A DNA stretch of 64,000 nt. It comes from Crossaster papposus. Lineage: Eukaryota; Echinodermata; Asteroidea; Velatida; Solasteridae. The stretch spans positions 1,612,001-1,676,000 of the forward strand of contig JBAIAA010000599.1 of NCBI GenBank assembly GCA_037893245.1, in the 5' to 3' direction. This document shows, piece after piece, positions 23,493 through 35,006 of this stretch; positions within the stretch are counted from its first letter, which is position 1, and each line of letters opens with the position of its first letter. The notes beneath the pieces are model-generated. The model ran no database searches, was not told the DNA's origin, and worked only from the letters and a program-made list of their open reading frames with translations. The position numbers were made by a program, and so were the translations under genes.

Positions 23493-24770
23493 CCCAATTT
23501 TCCATGTTTATATAATTGGGCAATTGACATCATTACCAGTTACCTGTTGGATTTGTAAATCAGTAAATTGTATTCCAGTATTATAGTGCTCTCCTTTCTC
23601 AAGAGGATATGTGTACTCCTGACTGAATGTTCAACATCAGTGGGAAACCTTGAATTCATGATTAATTCATTTGTATTTTCAAGCCACTTATTTTCATGTA
23701 TGTTCAATCCCCGACGGAATGTGCAACATCCGTGGGATGGTTCGGGTTCGGTGTACCCATGGTTAGGGTCTGGTGTGCCCATGGTTCGGGCCTGTAAAAG
23801 GCACTTTATTAAAATGACTTGACTCAAGTAGCACAAACAAGTGACTTTTATTTTACAGCTCTGAGATTGTTCGAGATCAGTTTAGAAGTTAATAAATATA
23901 CTTCAATATTTACACTAAAAGACAAAAGAAAAGAAGCATAGTCAAACATTAATTTAACTGGAAATTGTCTTTATCTTTATTTTCTTATCCATTTACATTC
24001 TACCACAAACAAAAAATAGTGTAGTAAATTACCTTGCATGTCAAACAATTTCATAGTAGATCTTCATGAATTATGAAGTCATAATTATACATTGCTAATC
24101 TAGTACAAACAAATTAAAATACATTTTGCTCTGCTCCAACAATTAATGTATTGCTTCGCTCAAAATCGAAATGTGTACATACTATGAGGATTATTACCAC
24201 AGTTCTATAAAAACAGTCACACTATACAGTATATCCTACCCTGGCAGTCATTTGACTTCTCTGAAAAATGTTAGTCTGGGAGACAAGTTCGAAAAGGATC
24301 TTATTTTTGCACATAGTGTGGAGTTTTACACCCGGATTTGTAATGTAATGATTGGAGGAAACAAACGGGTGCTTACACAATATTTAGCTCCACATTAATT
24401 ATCTATAAATAGACATTTGAAGGATGCGAGTAGCAAGGCGTGGGGCACCAAGAGGGATTAGTGATTTACAGTGGTTGCTGCCACCTTGGACTCCAGAGAC
24501 ATCTTTCTTCCAAAACCTTTTCCATTTCTTAGGGGTGAAACAAAATGACAGATTTCAGGAGCTGGCGCCCAGACTATTATGGTTTTATCATAAACTAGGT
24601 CATCATGCAAACTTTCCAATGATATATTTTTTAAAACTTTGTTCAACTGCCCCAACAAGCGGTCATCCCCAAGCCAGTACGTTATTCCGAATACTATTAT
24701 ATACTTTTTTATTTACTGAATAAACAGTGAATTTGTCAGGATCGAGTCTCGATCAATCACAAGCTGTCAA

Positions 24771-24834
24771 CTCTCCTAGGTATTTATTAATGATAAAATA
24801 CAAATATCCACTCTCCTAAGTATTTATTAATGAT
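24771..24834. repeat. Two-copy direct repeat, period 40
   Basis: ctctcctaggtatttattaa starts at 24,771 and recurs with one change at 24,811. Confidence 0.7.
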
Positions 24835-25536
24835 ATTTAATGAAGTGAGCTGTACAGTACAGGCGCGCATATGATGAACTTCAGTAACACATGGAAGACA
24901 TCTTGGACCTGTAACAGAAAGTAAACAAATAAATAAATGTGGCTCAAATTTGTTTTCCTACTCAATCCATCCGCTTCTTTTAACAAAGCTTCATTTTAAC
25001 AGCAGATAGGTTTGCCAGGTTTGCCCGCGAGGCTTTACATGAAGTGAATTTTTCTCATTTCTGGGCAATGATCATCGAGATCCAGGATAAATTTTGACGG
25101 TATTTTCAGTAAGCAATTTTTTTCATACATTTTGTTACGGCAGTGGACTACAGTACAGTATCTGTTTCCTCAGCATCCCTGACATGAAAACATTCACCAT
25201 TTAGACTGAACCAACACTGGCTAAACATTGAATTTAACTGTAATGCAGGAACTCCAGGAAAGACATTGGTAGATTGAAAGATTGGTCAACTGCCGTGACA
25301 ATAAACACTGTTATTTAACGCCACGAACCTGTGCACTGCATAATGTTGATCAACATCTTGCTCTATTATTGGCCTTCATCATTCTAAGAAAAAAGAAGAA
25401 AGGTTACAGTTTTTAAAGTATTTCGAGTAATCTAAATATAGCATAAGAATAACTGCTCGACGTCGGTTGAAAACAAACGCTGTTTTTCGTGATTTTCTCG
25501 GCATCCATGATTGTAAAACTTCGGACAGGTCAGTTA

Positions 25537-25568
25537 AACCATGGAGGAATAAGTATTCCTCCATGGTT
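25537..25568. repeat. Perfect short hairpin centred on ATTCCTCCATGGT
   Basis: Arms aaccatggaggaata (25,537-25,551) and tattcctccatggtt (25,554-25,568) are separated by two bases. The same ATTCCTCCATGGT core occurs singly near position 79-91. Confidence 0.85.
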
Positions 25569-26263
25569 AAACGATATTTACTATAAAATACAACCCCCCA
25601 AATCCACCCATTCATGATAATTCAAGCAATTACCACTGTACACTGTACCACCGATATACATGTACGTACGTGAACTGTATTGTGCATACGCGTATTTTAC
25701 AATCACGGATGCTTTGAAAAACGGGGTTCGTTTTCAACCGGCGTCAGGCAGTGGTTCTAGGATGTGTTTTTTTCGCGATCGCCGTCCAGCGATCGTTTTT
25801 TAAATTTTTGTTATATAAATTATATTTTTCGGAACATTTACAGGATATCTAGAGCAATCCTTTTGCTGGATTCCCACAATCATTATTTACTTTCAAATAA
25901 GTGTGATATTTTCTAATAATTCGGTAGTAAATTTGTTTGATATCTGCAAATGGTGTATCCTAAATGTTAAGGTAGTACTTGACTGTGAGTGTATGACAGT
26001 CTCAAGCATCCTGTGAAATCGCAGCTCATATGTGCAGTTTTAAGAAAAGTTGAATTTTGTATCAGTTTCAAACCGTGCTTGCCCGCAATCGTTCAACAAA
26101 TCTGACTATTTTCTAACACTGTCCCAAATTTATTAAATTTAGTTTTAATTTAGTCCACATTTTATTTGCAATGGCCGTTTATTTGCAATTTGCAATTCGG
26201 GGATCTGTCGTGAAACGAGAGGTTCGTTTTGTTTTCTAGAATGACAATTCTTGGCTGCTGTCA

Positions 26264-26668
26264 TTGTCAATCGTAATTCGTGCCCGCCTATATACCGAGG
26301 AAACACGCGCACCAGTTTGGTCACAGTGCTACAAGCTGTATAAGTCTACCCAGTTTGAGGATTGTGTGCATTTAGAAAGGGCAAACAAAAACGTGTTTCT
26401 ATGTTCTGGATATCAATGTGAATTAAAGATCTATGTATATTACTTTGAAATGTTAAACCACAAAGTGAAGGAGAGTAAATGTTTAGGAATTCTAATCGGG
26501 TCACTTTGTGGATTACGGCTAAAAGATGCACAAGAAAAGAGGTTTCTGTTGGAAAATAGTAAAAGGATGGGAGAATTAGACATTCCATTTAATTCATCGA
26601 CAAACATTTTATTATTTATACAATTTTGTTTAAAAAAAATTGCCCAGAAAATGATTATAAGGTACTAG
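26264..26668 (+). CDS. Unrecognised 134-residue open frame
   Basis: The longest open frame in an otherwise empty 6-kb stretch. It shows no domain, signal peptide or membrane segment that I recognise, and its Cys and Lys content is unremarkable. No splice signals or neighbours support it. It may be a chance frame. Confidence 0.15.
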   Translation: MSIVIRARLYTEETRAPVWSQCYKLYKSTQFEDCVHLERANKNVFLCSGYQCELKIYVYYFEMLNHKVKESKCLGILIGSLCGLRLKDAQEKRFLLENSKRMGELDIPFNSSTNILLFIQFCLKKIAQKMIIRY

Positions 26669-28011
26669 ATACCCTTGCCCGTAATGTTGGACGAGTGATG
26701 ATGGCTTTTTAGGGTTCTTAACGTACTGCTGTAAAACAAATTGAATTTTCACAATTTAAAGTTTGAATCGTCAAAAATGATATCAAAAGATTGGCAATGT
26801 TTTGTTTTATCGTAATAATTAAAAAGAAAATCTCTTTGCTCATTAAATTCGTTTTAATGTAACGTTTCCTAGGCCTCTTGAAAACTACATAGTGATACAA
26901 TTTGCGTGGTTATTAAGTGGTTCTCCGTAATCTATACATGTCAAATGTGATTACCAGTATAACTATTTACTTATAAATTATGGTTAATTTGTCAAGCAAA
27001 AACTAAAGTTTTACTTCTTAAAAAATTAAGCATTAGCAAATTAGTTACAATTTTTACTGAACTCTTCAAATGTGTATTTTGGTTACCGTGCGGTTTTTAA
27101 AGAATTTCTGGAAGTCTATGAAAAGTGTCTTTACATTATGATTTGTCCTTAGTTTAATGTTCCAAGAAAACGTTAGTAATTTTTGTCCCAAACAATTATC
27201 AAAATATCGCTTTTAAAATCTTAGACAAGCAATTAGAGCATTTCAAATTTCCTTACGATTCTTAAACATGTCTTTGGTCACTTGAATGAGGGCGCTGTGC
27301 ACGGGTCATTTTGTGGAAGCGAGATAACAGGGAGTCACATCCTCTGTCATTGAAACCATTAACGCCCAATGTTTTACCTATAAATTAATATTTGGGTGAG
27401 CAAATATTATTTTTTAAAGGGTTTTTTCAGCAACAGATTTTTGGGGACATTTTCCAGCTGGTATGTTATTTTCTTTTCAGTTTTTGCAAATTCGGGCATT
27501 AGAGTCAGGTCGTGCAGGTTTGCATTCATTCATCTTAGGTTTTGCTTAAGACTCAGTCCGCACAAGTCTCATATTTGTGCCGGCTCCTGGCACAGTATAC
27601 ATAGGGCGGCAGCTTTTTGTTTAGTTTCTTTTTGTTTCTTATAACAGAACCTTTCCGATTGTGGACTCCCCACCCACGAAAAACACTTTATAGTATAATA
27701 CGTTCACCCTGTCTGGAACTCTATTATGAAAGTATTAATAAAACAATAACACAATCAATAATAGGGGTTGGGATCCCGGGATGCAAACCTCCATTGAGGA
27801 ACCGTCCCCTCTAGATGTTAAAGCCACTTTCCCAGGATTATACTTTCCTGAAGATAATGTTCTTGGGAAAACGCGGCGCACTTGGCCCAAACACATTCAC
27901 GAACATGTATGCTGGTGCTGCATGATGCCTCCCCCCCCCCCCCCGCACATACCAGCAGGTTGCGGCGCCTGTATACACGCACGGCATATTTTCCTTCCCT
28001 TTCTTAGTCCT
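26669..28011. other. Intergenic DNA, no recognisable gene
   Basis: AT-rich, with a poly-C run at about 27,930-27,944. No coding or repeat structure beyond that could be supported. Confidence 0.5.
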
Positions 28012-28019
28012 CCTCCCCC

Positions 28020-28768
28020 CAGGGGCGTAGCGAGGACATTTTCATTGGGGGGGTGTCGAATAAAATTTGCCTACTCCGAGCCGAGTGAGCAGGAAGCCTT
28101 TTATTACGGCGTGGGGTCCGGAGCCCGCTTAGGGGCCCCGTGAAATGTTGATTATAGATGCTCTGTGGTGCAATCTGAGGCATTTCCTGGCTACTTCCTC
28201 TGACTCTTTGAATCAAATTTGGTAAATATTTCTGGGCATTTTTTATTGCATTATTTTTCTTCTGTGCGGAACTCATCGCAGAGCGGGGAGAGGAATGACT
28301 GGCATCACGATCAAAAGGTGATCAACATCAAGACATATCATCGCCTATTATACAGTTTACTGCAAAATCGCCTACTTTTAGCAATTCAATGTAGTGTACA
28401 CATTGTGTAGGCCTATTTTATCAATCAAAGTTAAGATTTCAGATTTATAGTTTTGTAGAAACTTGAACTAAGGTAACTTAGTCTCAAGTCTCACAAAAAA
28501 ACATAGGGTCAAAAGGGGGTCAATGTACACCTGACGATATATGATGACTAAAGTATGCTGGAGAATTACTGCAGTACTGAGAAGGCTTTATGTGTTATTT
28601 CCCTCAGTCGGTATTTGGAGCCTCAGTCGGCAAATGGCAACCAACATTATTAATTTGGTGGCCCATTTTGTTAACTGAATGTTTGTGGTCCAGTTGCCGA
28701 CTGAGGCCCGAAATGCCGACTGCAAGAAATTATTGACACCCCCCCCCCCCCCAGTCGCTACGCCCCTG
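28020..28768. mobile_element. hAT-type non-autonomous DNA transposon with 8-bp target duplication
   Basis: 749 bp. The termini are CAGGGGCGTAGCGA at 28,020 and its inverse TCGCTACGCCCCTG ending at 28,768. The flanks are the identical octamer CCTCCCCC at 28,012-28,019 and 28,769-28,776, and an 8-bp duplication is the hAT signature. It carries no transposase. Inside are G-rich and C-rich subterminal runs and a secondary hairpin (gcctcagtcggcaa at about 28,619 against ttgccgactgaggc at about 28,693). Confidence 0.88.
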
Positions 28769-28779
28769 CCTCCCCCTGT

Positions 28780-30036
28780 AAATTACTCGTCTCTTTTTCC
28801 CTTTTTCCGAAGCCAAAAGGAGAGCAACAGCGCGCCACGCCCCTGGATCCGCCTCTGCATTAATGCATTAAATCAATAATTTATTTATTTATTAAATCAT
28901 AATTTCGTTTCTTTGTTGTATCCGTTCCCCAAGAGTTCAACATATTGCGCGCTAGTTAATTTATAGCGGCGCGGTACTCACACATCTAGGCCAGTTTAAA
29001 AAACAAACGGTTAGTTTGCCGCCTGTTTACTGCTATGTGCATACGTGAAAAAAATAGGACGTCAAAAACAACTTAGCTAGTTTTAATGTCGTTTTTAATA
29101 ATTATTATGAGGATGAAATACTCCTTTTATCATTACAGAATAATATTATATTATATAGGACAACCAAAAACAGAAATAATAAATAAAATAAAATTCTATG
29201 CAGGTTCTTGTGGCGCATGGCTACCATACTTTCTTGTTGTAATTTGGTCACAGTAGCGTCCTTTTTAAGGTTTACTCCCGGTTTCAGCGACGTGTAAAAA
29301 GGTAAGGACGTAGAGTAGGCCTAACAGTCAACTATGATTTTGAACAAAATGTCGGTCTGAAGTCATAAAAACCACTGTTAAATTTGTTGAATGAGGTTTA
29401 GGATCAACCAGGGTTAGTTTTGTTTAAGTGATTTTTGACTAAGAAAGCGAATTTCCGAATAGGCCTTGGCCGGCCCACCATGTCTAGTCTGATGTCATGA
29501 CCCATTTTTAAATAGCATGCGCAAATTTTAAAAGTGCGCGTTAGGCCTATATTGCCATACGTATGTTGTTTAAGATGGCTGTCCTCATCATGGTCCACGA
29601 TTTTCGAACGATAGACCACCTTAGAAGAAGTAGAACGTTAGTCCTACTGTCAAAGCCTCTGTGGTCCTACTTTTGTCCCAAAGAATGGCCTAACTAGAAA
29701 CAAGGTAGTTGCATTATTTTTTTTTTAATGGTGTATTGGATTGCATAAAATAATATTAAGGGTACACAAAGTACAGCGGCCATTTTAAAAATGGTGGACT
29801 CCCAAAAAGATGAACATGAATGAAGAAATTAAGGCTACAAAAACCACAATTTAGGCTTTTGTTTTCAGTCAAAAATCATTCCAGACATGATTTACTGACC
29901 TTGTTAATGTTTCAAACTTGGGGATTCTGGATCTTCAGATGTAGTCAGTGTAGTATCCTGTAATTTTGGAGAATTAGTTTACTAGGGCTAATGCATTAGC
30001 AATAGCCCACTAGCAGAAAACAGCAGAAAAAAAAGG
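28780..30036. other. Intergenic DNA, no recognisable gene
   Basis: No convincing coding frame, repeat or RNA gene was seen. Confidence 0.5.
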
Positions 30037-30068
30037 AATTCAAAAACGGATGGCGGATAAACATGTCA
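30037..30068. repeat. Fragment of the dispersed repeat seen at 4.1 and 43.1 kb
   Basis: attcaaaaacggatggcgga and gataaacatgtca match the opening block of the copies at 4,138 and 43,095. The match ends where the gypsy LTR appears to begin, which suggests the retrotransposon inserted into a copy of this repeat. Confidence 0.5.
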
Positions 30069-30070
30069 TG

Positions 30071-30255
30071 AGTGTCACGGCTTTTAGTATGTAGAGGAAT
30101 AAAACGCATGTGTTCTCACTCGTCTCTGGTTTCGAATTGAATTTTATGTGTACAGCGTCTATCTTGGACGCACAGTCAATGGTTGAATGGGTTTTAATAA
30201 AGCAATTCCAAAAGGTGTAGCACAATGTATGTAAATTAGTTACTGGACTGTAACA
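30071..30255 (-). repeat. Probable 3' LTR of the gypsy element
   Basis: On the minus strand it starts TGTTACAG at 30,255, directly after the polypurine tract at 30,256-30,275 (aaaagggggaggggagaat on the minus strand). It ends near GCCGTGACA at about 30,071. The length of about 185 bp is short. The 5' LTR is missing, so LTR identity cannot be measured and the inner edge is an estimate. Confidence 0.5.
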
Positions 30256-30275
30256 ATTCTCCCCTCCCCCTTTTA
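30256..30275 (-). promoter_or_regulatory. Polypurine tract of the gypsy element
   Basis: A run of purines on the minus strand immediately upstream of the inferred 3' LTR. This is the expected primer site for plus-strand DNA synthesis. Confidence 0.6.
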
Positions 30276-30777
30276 GTTATTATCAGTGAGTAATCGAACA
30301 AACAGTAGATAATAACTTTAAAATAACAGGACAGCAATTAATTAAATAGTAAATCAACCACAAGTCATTACTGAATGAATCTATACATTCAACAATAGTC
30401 GGACCGTCTTGTAATTCAATACAACTGAATTGTCAATTGGGCCAAAAACAAACATTTCCTTGCTAAGCACAATACAGCAGTCAAATGTTGAAATTTCTTG
30501 TCTTACATAGGGTGATCCAAATTACTGAACATCAATTAAATATGTATCTTTTTTTGTTTTGAGTCATCTTAACATTTCATCATAAATGTCGATATTAAGC
30601 TTGATTTCTGCACAGAAATTAATTACTTCAACATTCCTTAGTTACTTAACCAGCCTTAAGGAAAGTAATCAAGATCAGAAATGATGCTTAATTTACAAGA
30701 ATCTTGGACACATAATTTCACAACTGTTCAATAATTACCCATATTAAACTTTTGATGCATAATACAAGTAAGCAAGC

Positions 30778-32650
30778 CTACTCAAAGGGTCGACTTACAA
30801 AATCACAATTGGCACTAGCCTTGCCACTACGATGTTGCACAGTGAAATGGTATTGTTGTAGTAGCATTGACCATCGCATTAGTCTACTGTTTTGGTTTCT
30901 CATGTTTTGCAACCAAGATAGTGGTTTGTGGTCTGTCTGGACAATGAAATGTGTCCCATACAAGTAATACCTGAACTGTTCGATTGCAAAAATGATTGCA
31001 TAGAGTTCACGTTCTATGGTTGACCATTTCTGTTGTGTTTCAGAGAGTTTTCTGGATCTAAATGCAATTGGGTGTTCCCTGTTTTCGTGCTTCTGACTAA
31101 GCACAGCTCCGACCGCTTTCTCTGATGCATCTGTCTGAACAAGAAATGGTAGTGTATGGTCAGTTATCTGGAGTACAGGTGCACTAGTAAGCTCCGACTT
31201 AAGGGTCCGGAAAGCATTATCACATTTGGGGTTCCAGATAACTTGGTTTGGTTTGCTCTTTTTCAGTAGGTCAGTGAGGGGCACAGCTTTAGATGACAAA
31301 TTTTGCAGGTGATCTTTATAGTAATTCACCATCCCCAAGAAACGCCTCACTTGTTTCTTGGTTTTAGGCCTTGGGAATTCACAGACTGCTTCCACCTTCT
31401 CTGTTAGGGGACTGACTTCTCATTGGCCAACAAGCTTACCCAAATACTCGGTCTGCGTTGTTGCAATACGACACTTGGTCGGGTTTGCTGTCAGGCCCGC
31501 CTTTTGAAGTCAGCCAAGTACCTCACCTAACACAGCCAGATGTTCTTCCCAGCTGTTGCTGTATACGATTACATCATCCAGAAACGCTTGTGCTCCGTCA
31601 ATTCTTTCAAGCAAGGTATCCATTATACGTTGATAGCATGCTGGGGCATTCTTGAAGCCGAAAGCCATACGGGTGAATTGGAATTGACCAAACGGCGTAA
31701 CAAAGGCACTTTTCGGTTTTGCTTGTTCCGCGATTGGGATTTGATAGTAACCTTTTGTAAGGTCAAGCGTGGATATGATCTTCGATTGTCCAACCCTATC
31801 GATGATCTGATCAATCAGAGGCATGGGGTAGGCATCAGACTCTGTCACCTTATTAAGTTTTCGATAATCTTGTACAAGACGTAGTTTACCTCCTTTCTTT
31901 GGCACAAATATTGTCGGGCTTGCCCAAGAGCTACAGGCTTTATCAATAACTTCTAACTTCAGAAGTGAGTTCAGCTCGTCCTTCATAATCTCACGCTGAG
32001 TGTGCGGAACAGTGTAGCACTTTTGCATGATGGGCGTGTCATCGGTCACTTTAATGTAAAATTCTGCAATGTTAGTCAGACCTGGATCATGTGAGAAAAC
32101 CTTGTGGAACGACTGAAGAAGATCATGGCACTGGGATCGCCTTCCATTATCAAGACTTTCGTTGATTGGAACTTGCTGCCAACTGCTCTTTTCACATCGT
32201 TTGTCACCAACATCTGGAAAACACATGTTGACACTCTCGACTGGTTCACGGGATTTCCACCTTCGAAGAAGATTAACATGGTATATTCTGTATCTTTTTC
32301 TCACCCTCCCAGTGTCAACTTGGTATGTGACCTTTCCGAGACGTTTCACGACTTTGTACGGGCCCTGCCAACCCGCCAGTAGCTTATTCGCTGAAGTAGG
32401 AAGCAGAACCAGTACTTCGTCTCCCTCGGTATACTCAATATCTCGAGACTTCCTATCATACCAACGTTTGGTCTTTGTTTTGCTCGATTCATCCGCCTCC
32501 TGTTTGATCTCCATGATACGATTCATCTTGTCCGCAAGGTGCAAGACAAAATCAACAACACTGTTTTGTTCCTCCAGCTTGTTTGTCATCTGTCTATACG
32601 CTAAGTTTAGAGGTCCTCTCACTTCATGTCCATACAAGGCTTGAATTATC
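30778..32650 (-). pseudogene. Ty3/gypsy pol with integrase C-terminus upstream of RT (Gmr1-like order)
   Basis: One continuous frame on the minus strand, broken only by two TGA codons (31,510-31,512 and 31,420-31,422). From the N-terminal side it reads the end of an integrase core (YGHEVRGPLNL), then the GPY/F chromatin-targeting module (LAGWQGPYKVVKRLGKVTYQV, RIYHVNLLRRW). The RT follows, with FVPKKGGKLRLVQDYRKLN, LDLTKGYYQIPI, FGFKNAPACYQR and the catalytic FLDDVIVYS. RNase H ends it, with QTDASEKAVGAVLSQ, STIERELYAI and TDHKPLSWL, finishing at SRPFE. Ordinary gypsy elements place integrase after RNase H; here it comes first, as in the deuterostome Gmr1 group. The 5' part (gag, protease, integrase catalytic core) is missing beyond about 32,650. 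Confidence 0.85.
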
Positions 32651-32655
32651 TGTCA

Positions 32656-33185
32656 GCGACTGGTGAATATATTTTTTAAGTTTCCTTGACTGTTTTATAT
32701 GGAAAAATATAATCTAAAGGTCATTTTAAAAGCCATGACAAAAATTGCAAAAATGTAACTGAATACAATTTTGAATATTAAAGGTTTACCTTTCAAGCAT
32801 GAAACATCTGTTGCAAGATACTCTTGCTAAACCATCGGTCCTATTCCTGCCATTCGTGGGCTCATGTTAACACAAGTAATATGCATGAACCATCCAAAGG
32901 TTGTTTTCTCACACTGTTTATTGAATGCAAAGATTTATTGATGTTAATTTGTTTTCCCAAAAGGTGTTTTTACAAGATATAGGGCTTTCTTGGAAGCAGC
33001 CATGGATGATGATAAAAGAACAGAGAGACGCACACAAACTACTTTGGACCTGCTGCATCTGGTCCAAGGTATTTTGAGCCTTGGCCCAAAAGACCTTGTT
33101 TCCACCAAGGCACCTCAAAGGTAGTGTTTTTATACATTAATTAATATATACCTTGGAGAGTTGATAGCTTCTGGACCCAGTCTTA
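32656..33185. other. Intergenic DNA at the truncated end of the gypsy element
   Basis: No continuation of integrase, gag or a 5' LTR was found here. It contains ataccttggagagttgatag near 33,149, a 28-bp motif that recurs near 35,247. Confidence 0.5.
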
Positions 33186-33189
33186 AATA

Positions 33190-33270
33190 TGTGATAATGA
33201 CCGAGTTGGGGGATGGTCGCATAATGGACCTCACCTTTGGCCATTACCCCATGCAACCCGGTCATTATCA
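33190..33270. repeat. Imperfect inverted repeat, about 30-bp arms
   Basis: tgataatgaccgagtt at 33,191 is mirrored by aacccggtcattatca ending near 33,270. The arms continue inward through atgg/ccat blocks. Confidence 0.6.
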
Positions 33271-34212
33271 TGCAGTGAAGATCGGGTCCTCATTATTCCC
33301 TAAATAACTGTCTGTGTAGTTATGTCATGTACCATCAAGTCAATCCACGTTGATTAATAAACCAATAAGAATAAAATGAGAAGCAGACTTTTAAAGCTAA
33401 CATCATACAACATTTGCCAAAAACAAACCACACAAACAAACAAAAAACTCCCCAAACAATTCCTATGAAGCATATACCCTGCCTAATTCGGGCGATTCAC
33501 AATTGCAGTGCGCCACTAAGCGTTCCACTCAAATGAGCCACTTTTAAACTTTACGGTCGACTTCTTCCGTATATCATACTGTAGTGAAATATCTATTCTT
33601 CATTGTTTACGCGAGGTTTAACACAAACGAAAAATGTATCCGGCAGCGTCGTTAATTAAAACCTTGTTATTTGCAGAAAGAAAAAAAATTTTAATCGTGC
33701 GCGTCCAAAAAGACGTAAAAACTGATGAGTTCATGCAAAATGAATACCGTTTTTGAAACCGATGCCGACCTGTTCCCATGATGCACTGCGGGTATAGCAG
33801 GATTTGCACCTCCAACGGCAGCTTCGGTATTGTGAATCGCTCGAATTGAAAGTAATAGCAGGTAGTATTGAATTTAGTCAGTCATATATAGGGCAGGGGC
33901 CATTTGATTTAGATTCTTCCAAAAGCACAACATTTGAACAAGATGGTACCTATGCCATACTTTTTCAATTTGTTTACGAGCACTCACTGGGGCGGCCATA
34001 ATTTGCATAAATCCCTAATACATTGTACTTACCGCGTATTATATTTATTCCCCTATTTGGGTTTATCAAAAAAAAAAAAATTGGGGGGGGGGGGATTCTA
34101 CTTGCACATGCTTAAATAACATTTTCTAAATCGTAAGTGATTTACTAATTATGAGAACATTAGTAACAATTCAAAATAGCTAATAGTATACTCTAAAGTT
34201 GCATGTATTTCT

Positions 34213-34412
34213 CCAGATATCATCAAGTAGTCTTGCCAAACATCAGTAATTATGAGCTTCAAATTTACAAAGTTGTTTACTGGCACATTGACCCTATTAA
34301 AACCTAATGGAAAATTATATGACCAATGACAAAATTGTGATATTTAGCCCAGAAAATGAATTTAAAGCTCATCATTAGTGACGTTTGACAAGACTACTTG
34401 ATGATATTTGAG
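34213..34412. repeat. Foldback repeat, about 45-bp arms
   Basis: atatcatcaagtagtcttg at about 34,216 and its inverse caagactacttgatgatat near 34,410 are the outer parts of arms that stay inverted for about 45 bp (to atgagctt/aagctcat). The loop is about 105 bp. It is MITE-like, and no target duplication was identified. Confidence 0.65.
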
Positions 34413-35006
34413 TGAAGGGTGAAGGCGCGTTACTTTAGGGAATAATAGCCATTTTGGATAATTAATATGTTCGCATAATTATTCAGTAACTTGCATGCTT
34501 TAGAAATTTGTATTTAAGTAAGGATGTGTAAGTTAAATCACCAAAATAAACTTTTTCAAAAACAAAATTATAATTATACCCAAATATGAGAATAAATATA
34601 TTACGCGGCAGGTGTTAAGGATTTATGCAAAGTATATTGCCGCATGTCAACAATGTAAAAATGATATACATGTAGGTACAATCTTGTCCAAATTTGGTGC
34701 TTTTGGAACAATATCAATCAAAATATTCTTAAAACCCCTGACTAATTACAGTCTTAAGCTAGCTGTAAAATCATGCAACCTAACATATTTTGTTCCCAAG
34801 AAAACGATGTTTGCCTGACAATCGTTGGAAAACAAATCTGAATTTTTCAAATACTGTTCCCAATGTACCCAGTATATATAGTTCTACAATTTGTTATTGT
34901 AATCAAATTATTGACGGAGATAAATTAAAAAGACTGTGGTGGATGTTTTCCCCCATGAAAAAAAGGGATGAAGAAGTCATTTCCTAATATCTTTTTCATC
35001 CTACAG

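Larger units (their letters stand above)
20161..23535 (-). mobile_element. CR1/L2-like LINE, 5' truncated
   Basis: Minus-strand non-LTR element. The 3' end at low coordinates carries a short ATAA-type tail (tttatttatttatttatt at about 20,163-20,180) preceded by a conserved-looking 3' UTR. ORF2 occupies 21,042-23,492, with its C-terminal end displaced to 20,458-20,925. No ORF1 is recognisable upstream of 23,535, so the copy is probably truncated there. It sits directly downstream of the SGNH gene of the DIRS/Ngaro element. Confidence 0.8.
23536..26260. other. Intergenic DNA, no recognisable gene
   Basis: Short frames only. Holds a 40-bp-period duplication at 24,771-24,834 and a perfect short hairpin at 25,537-25,568. 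Nothing else could be supported. Confidence 0.5.

Noticed and set aside
33290-34450. A 1.16-kb element bounded by attattccctaaa and its inverse
   Set aside because: The shared ends are only about 13 bp and no target duplication was found. Noted only as a hint.
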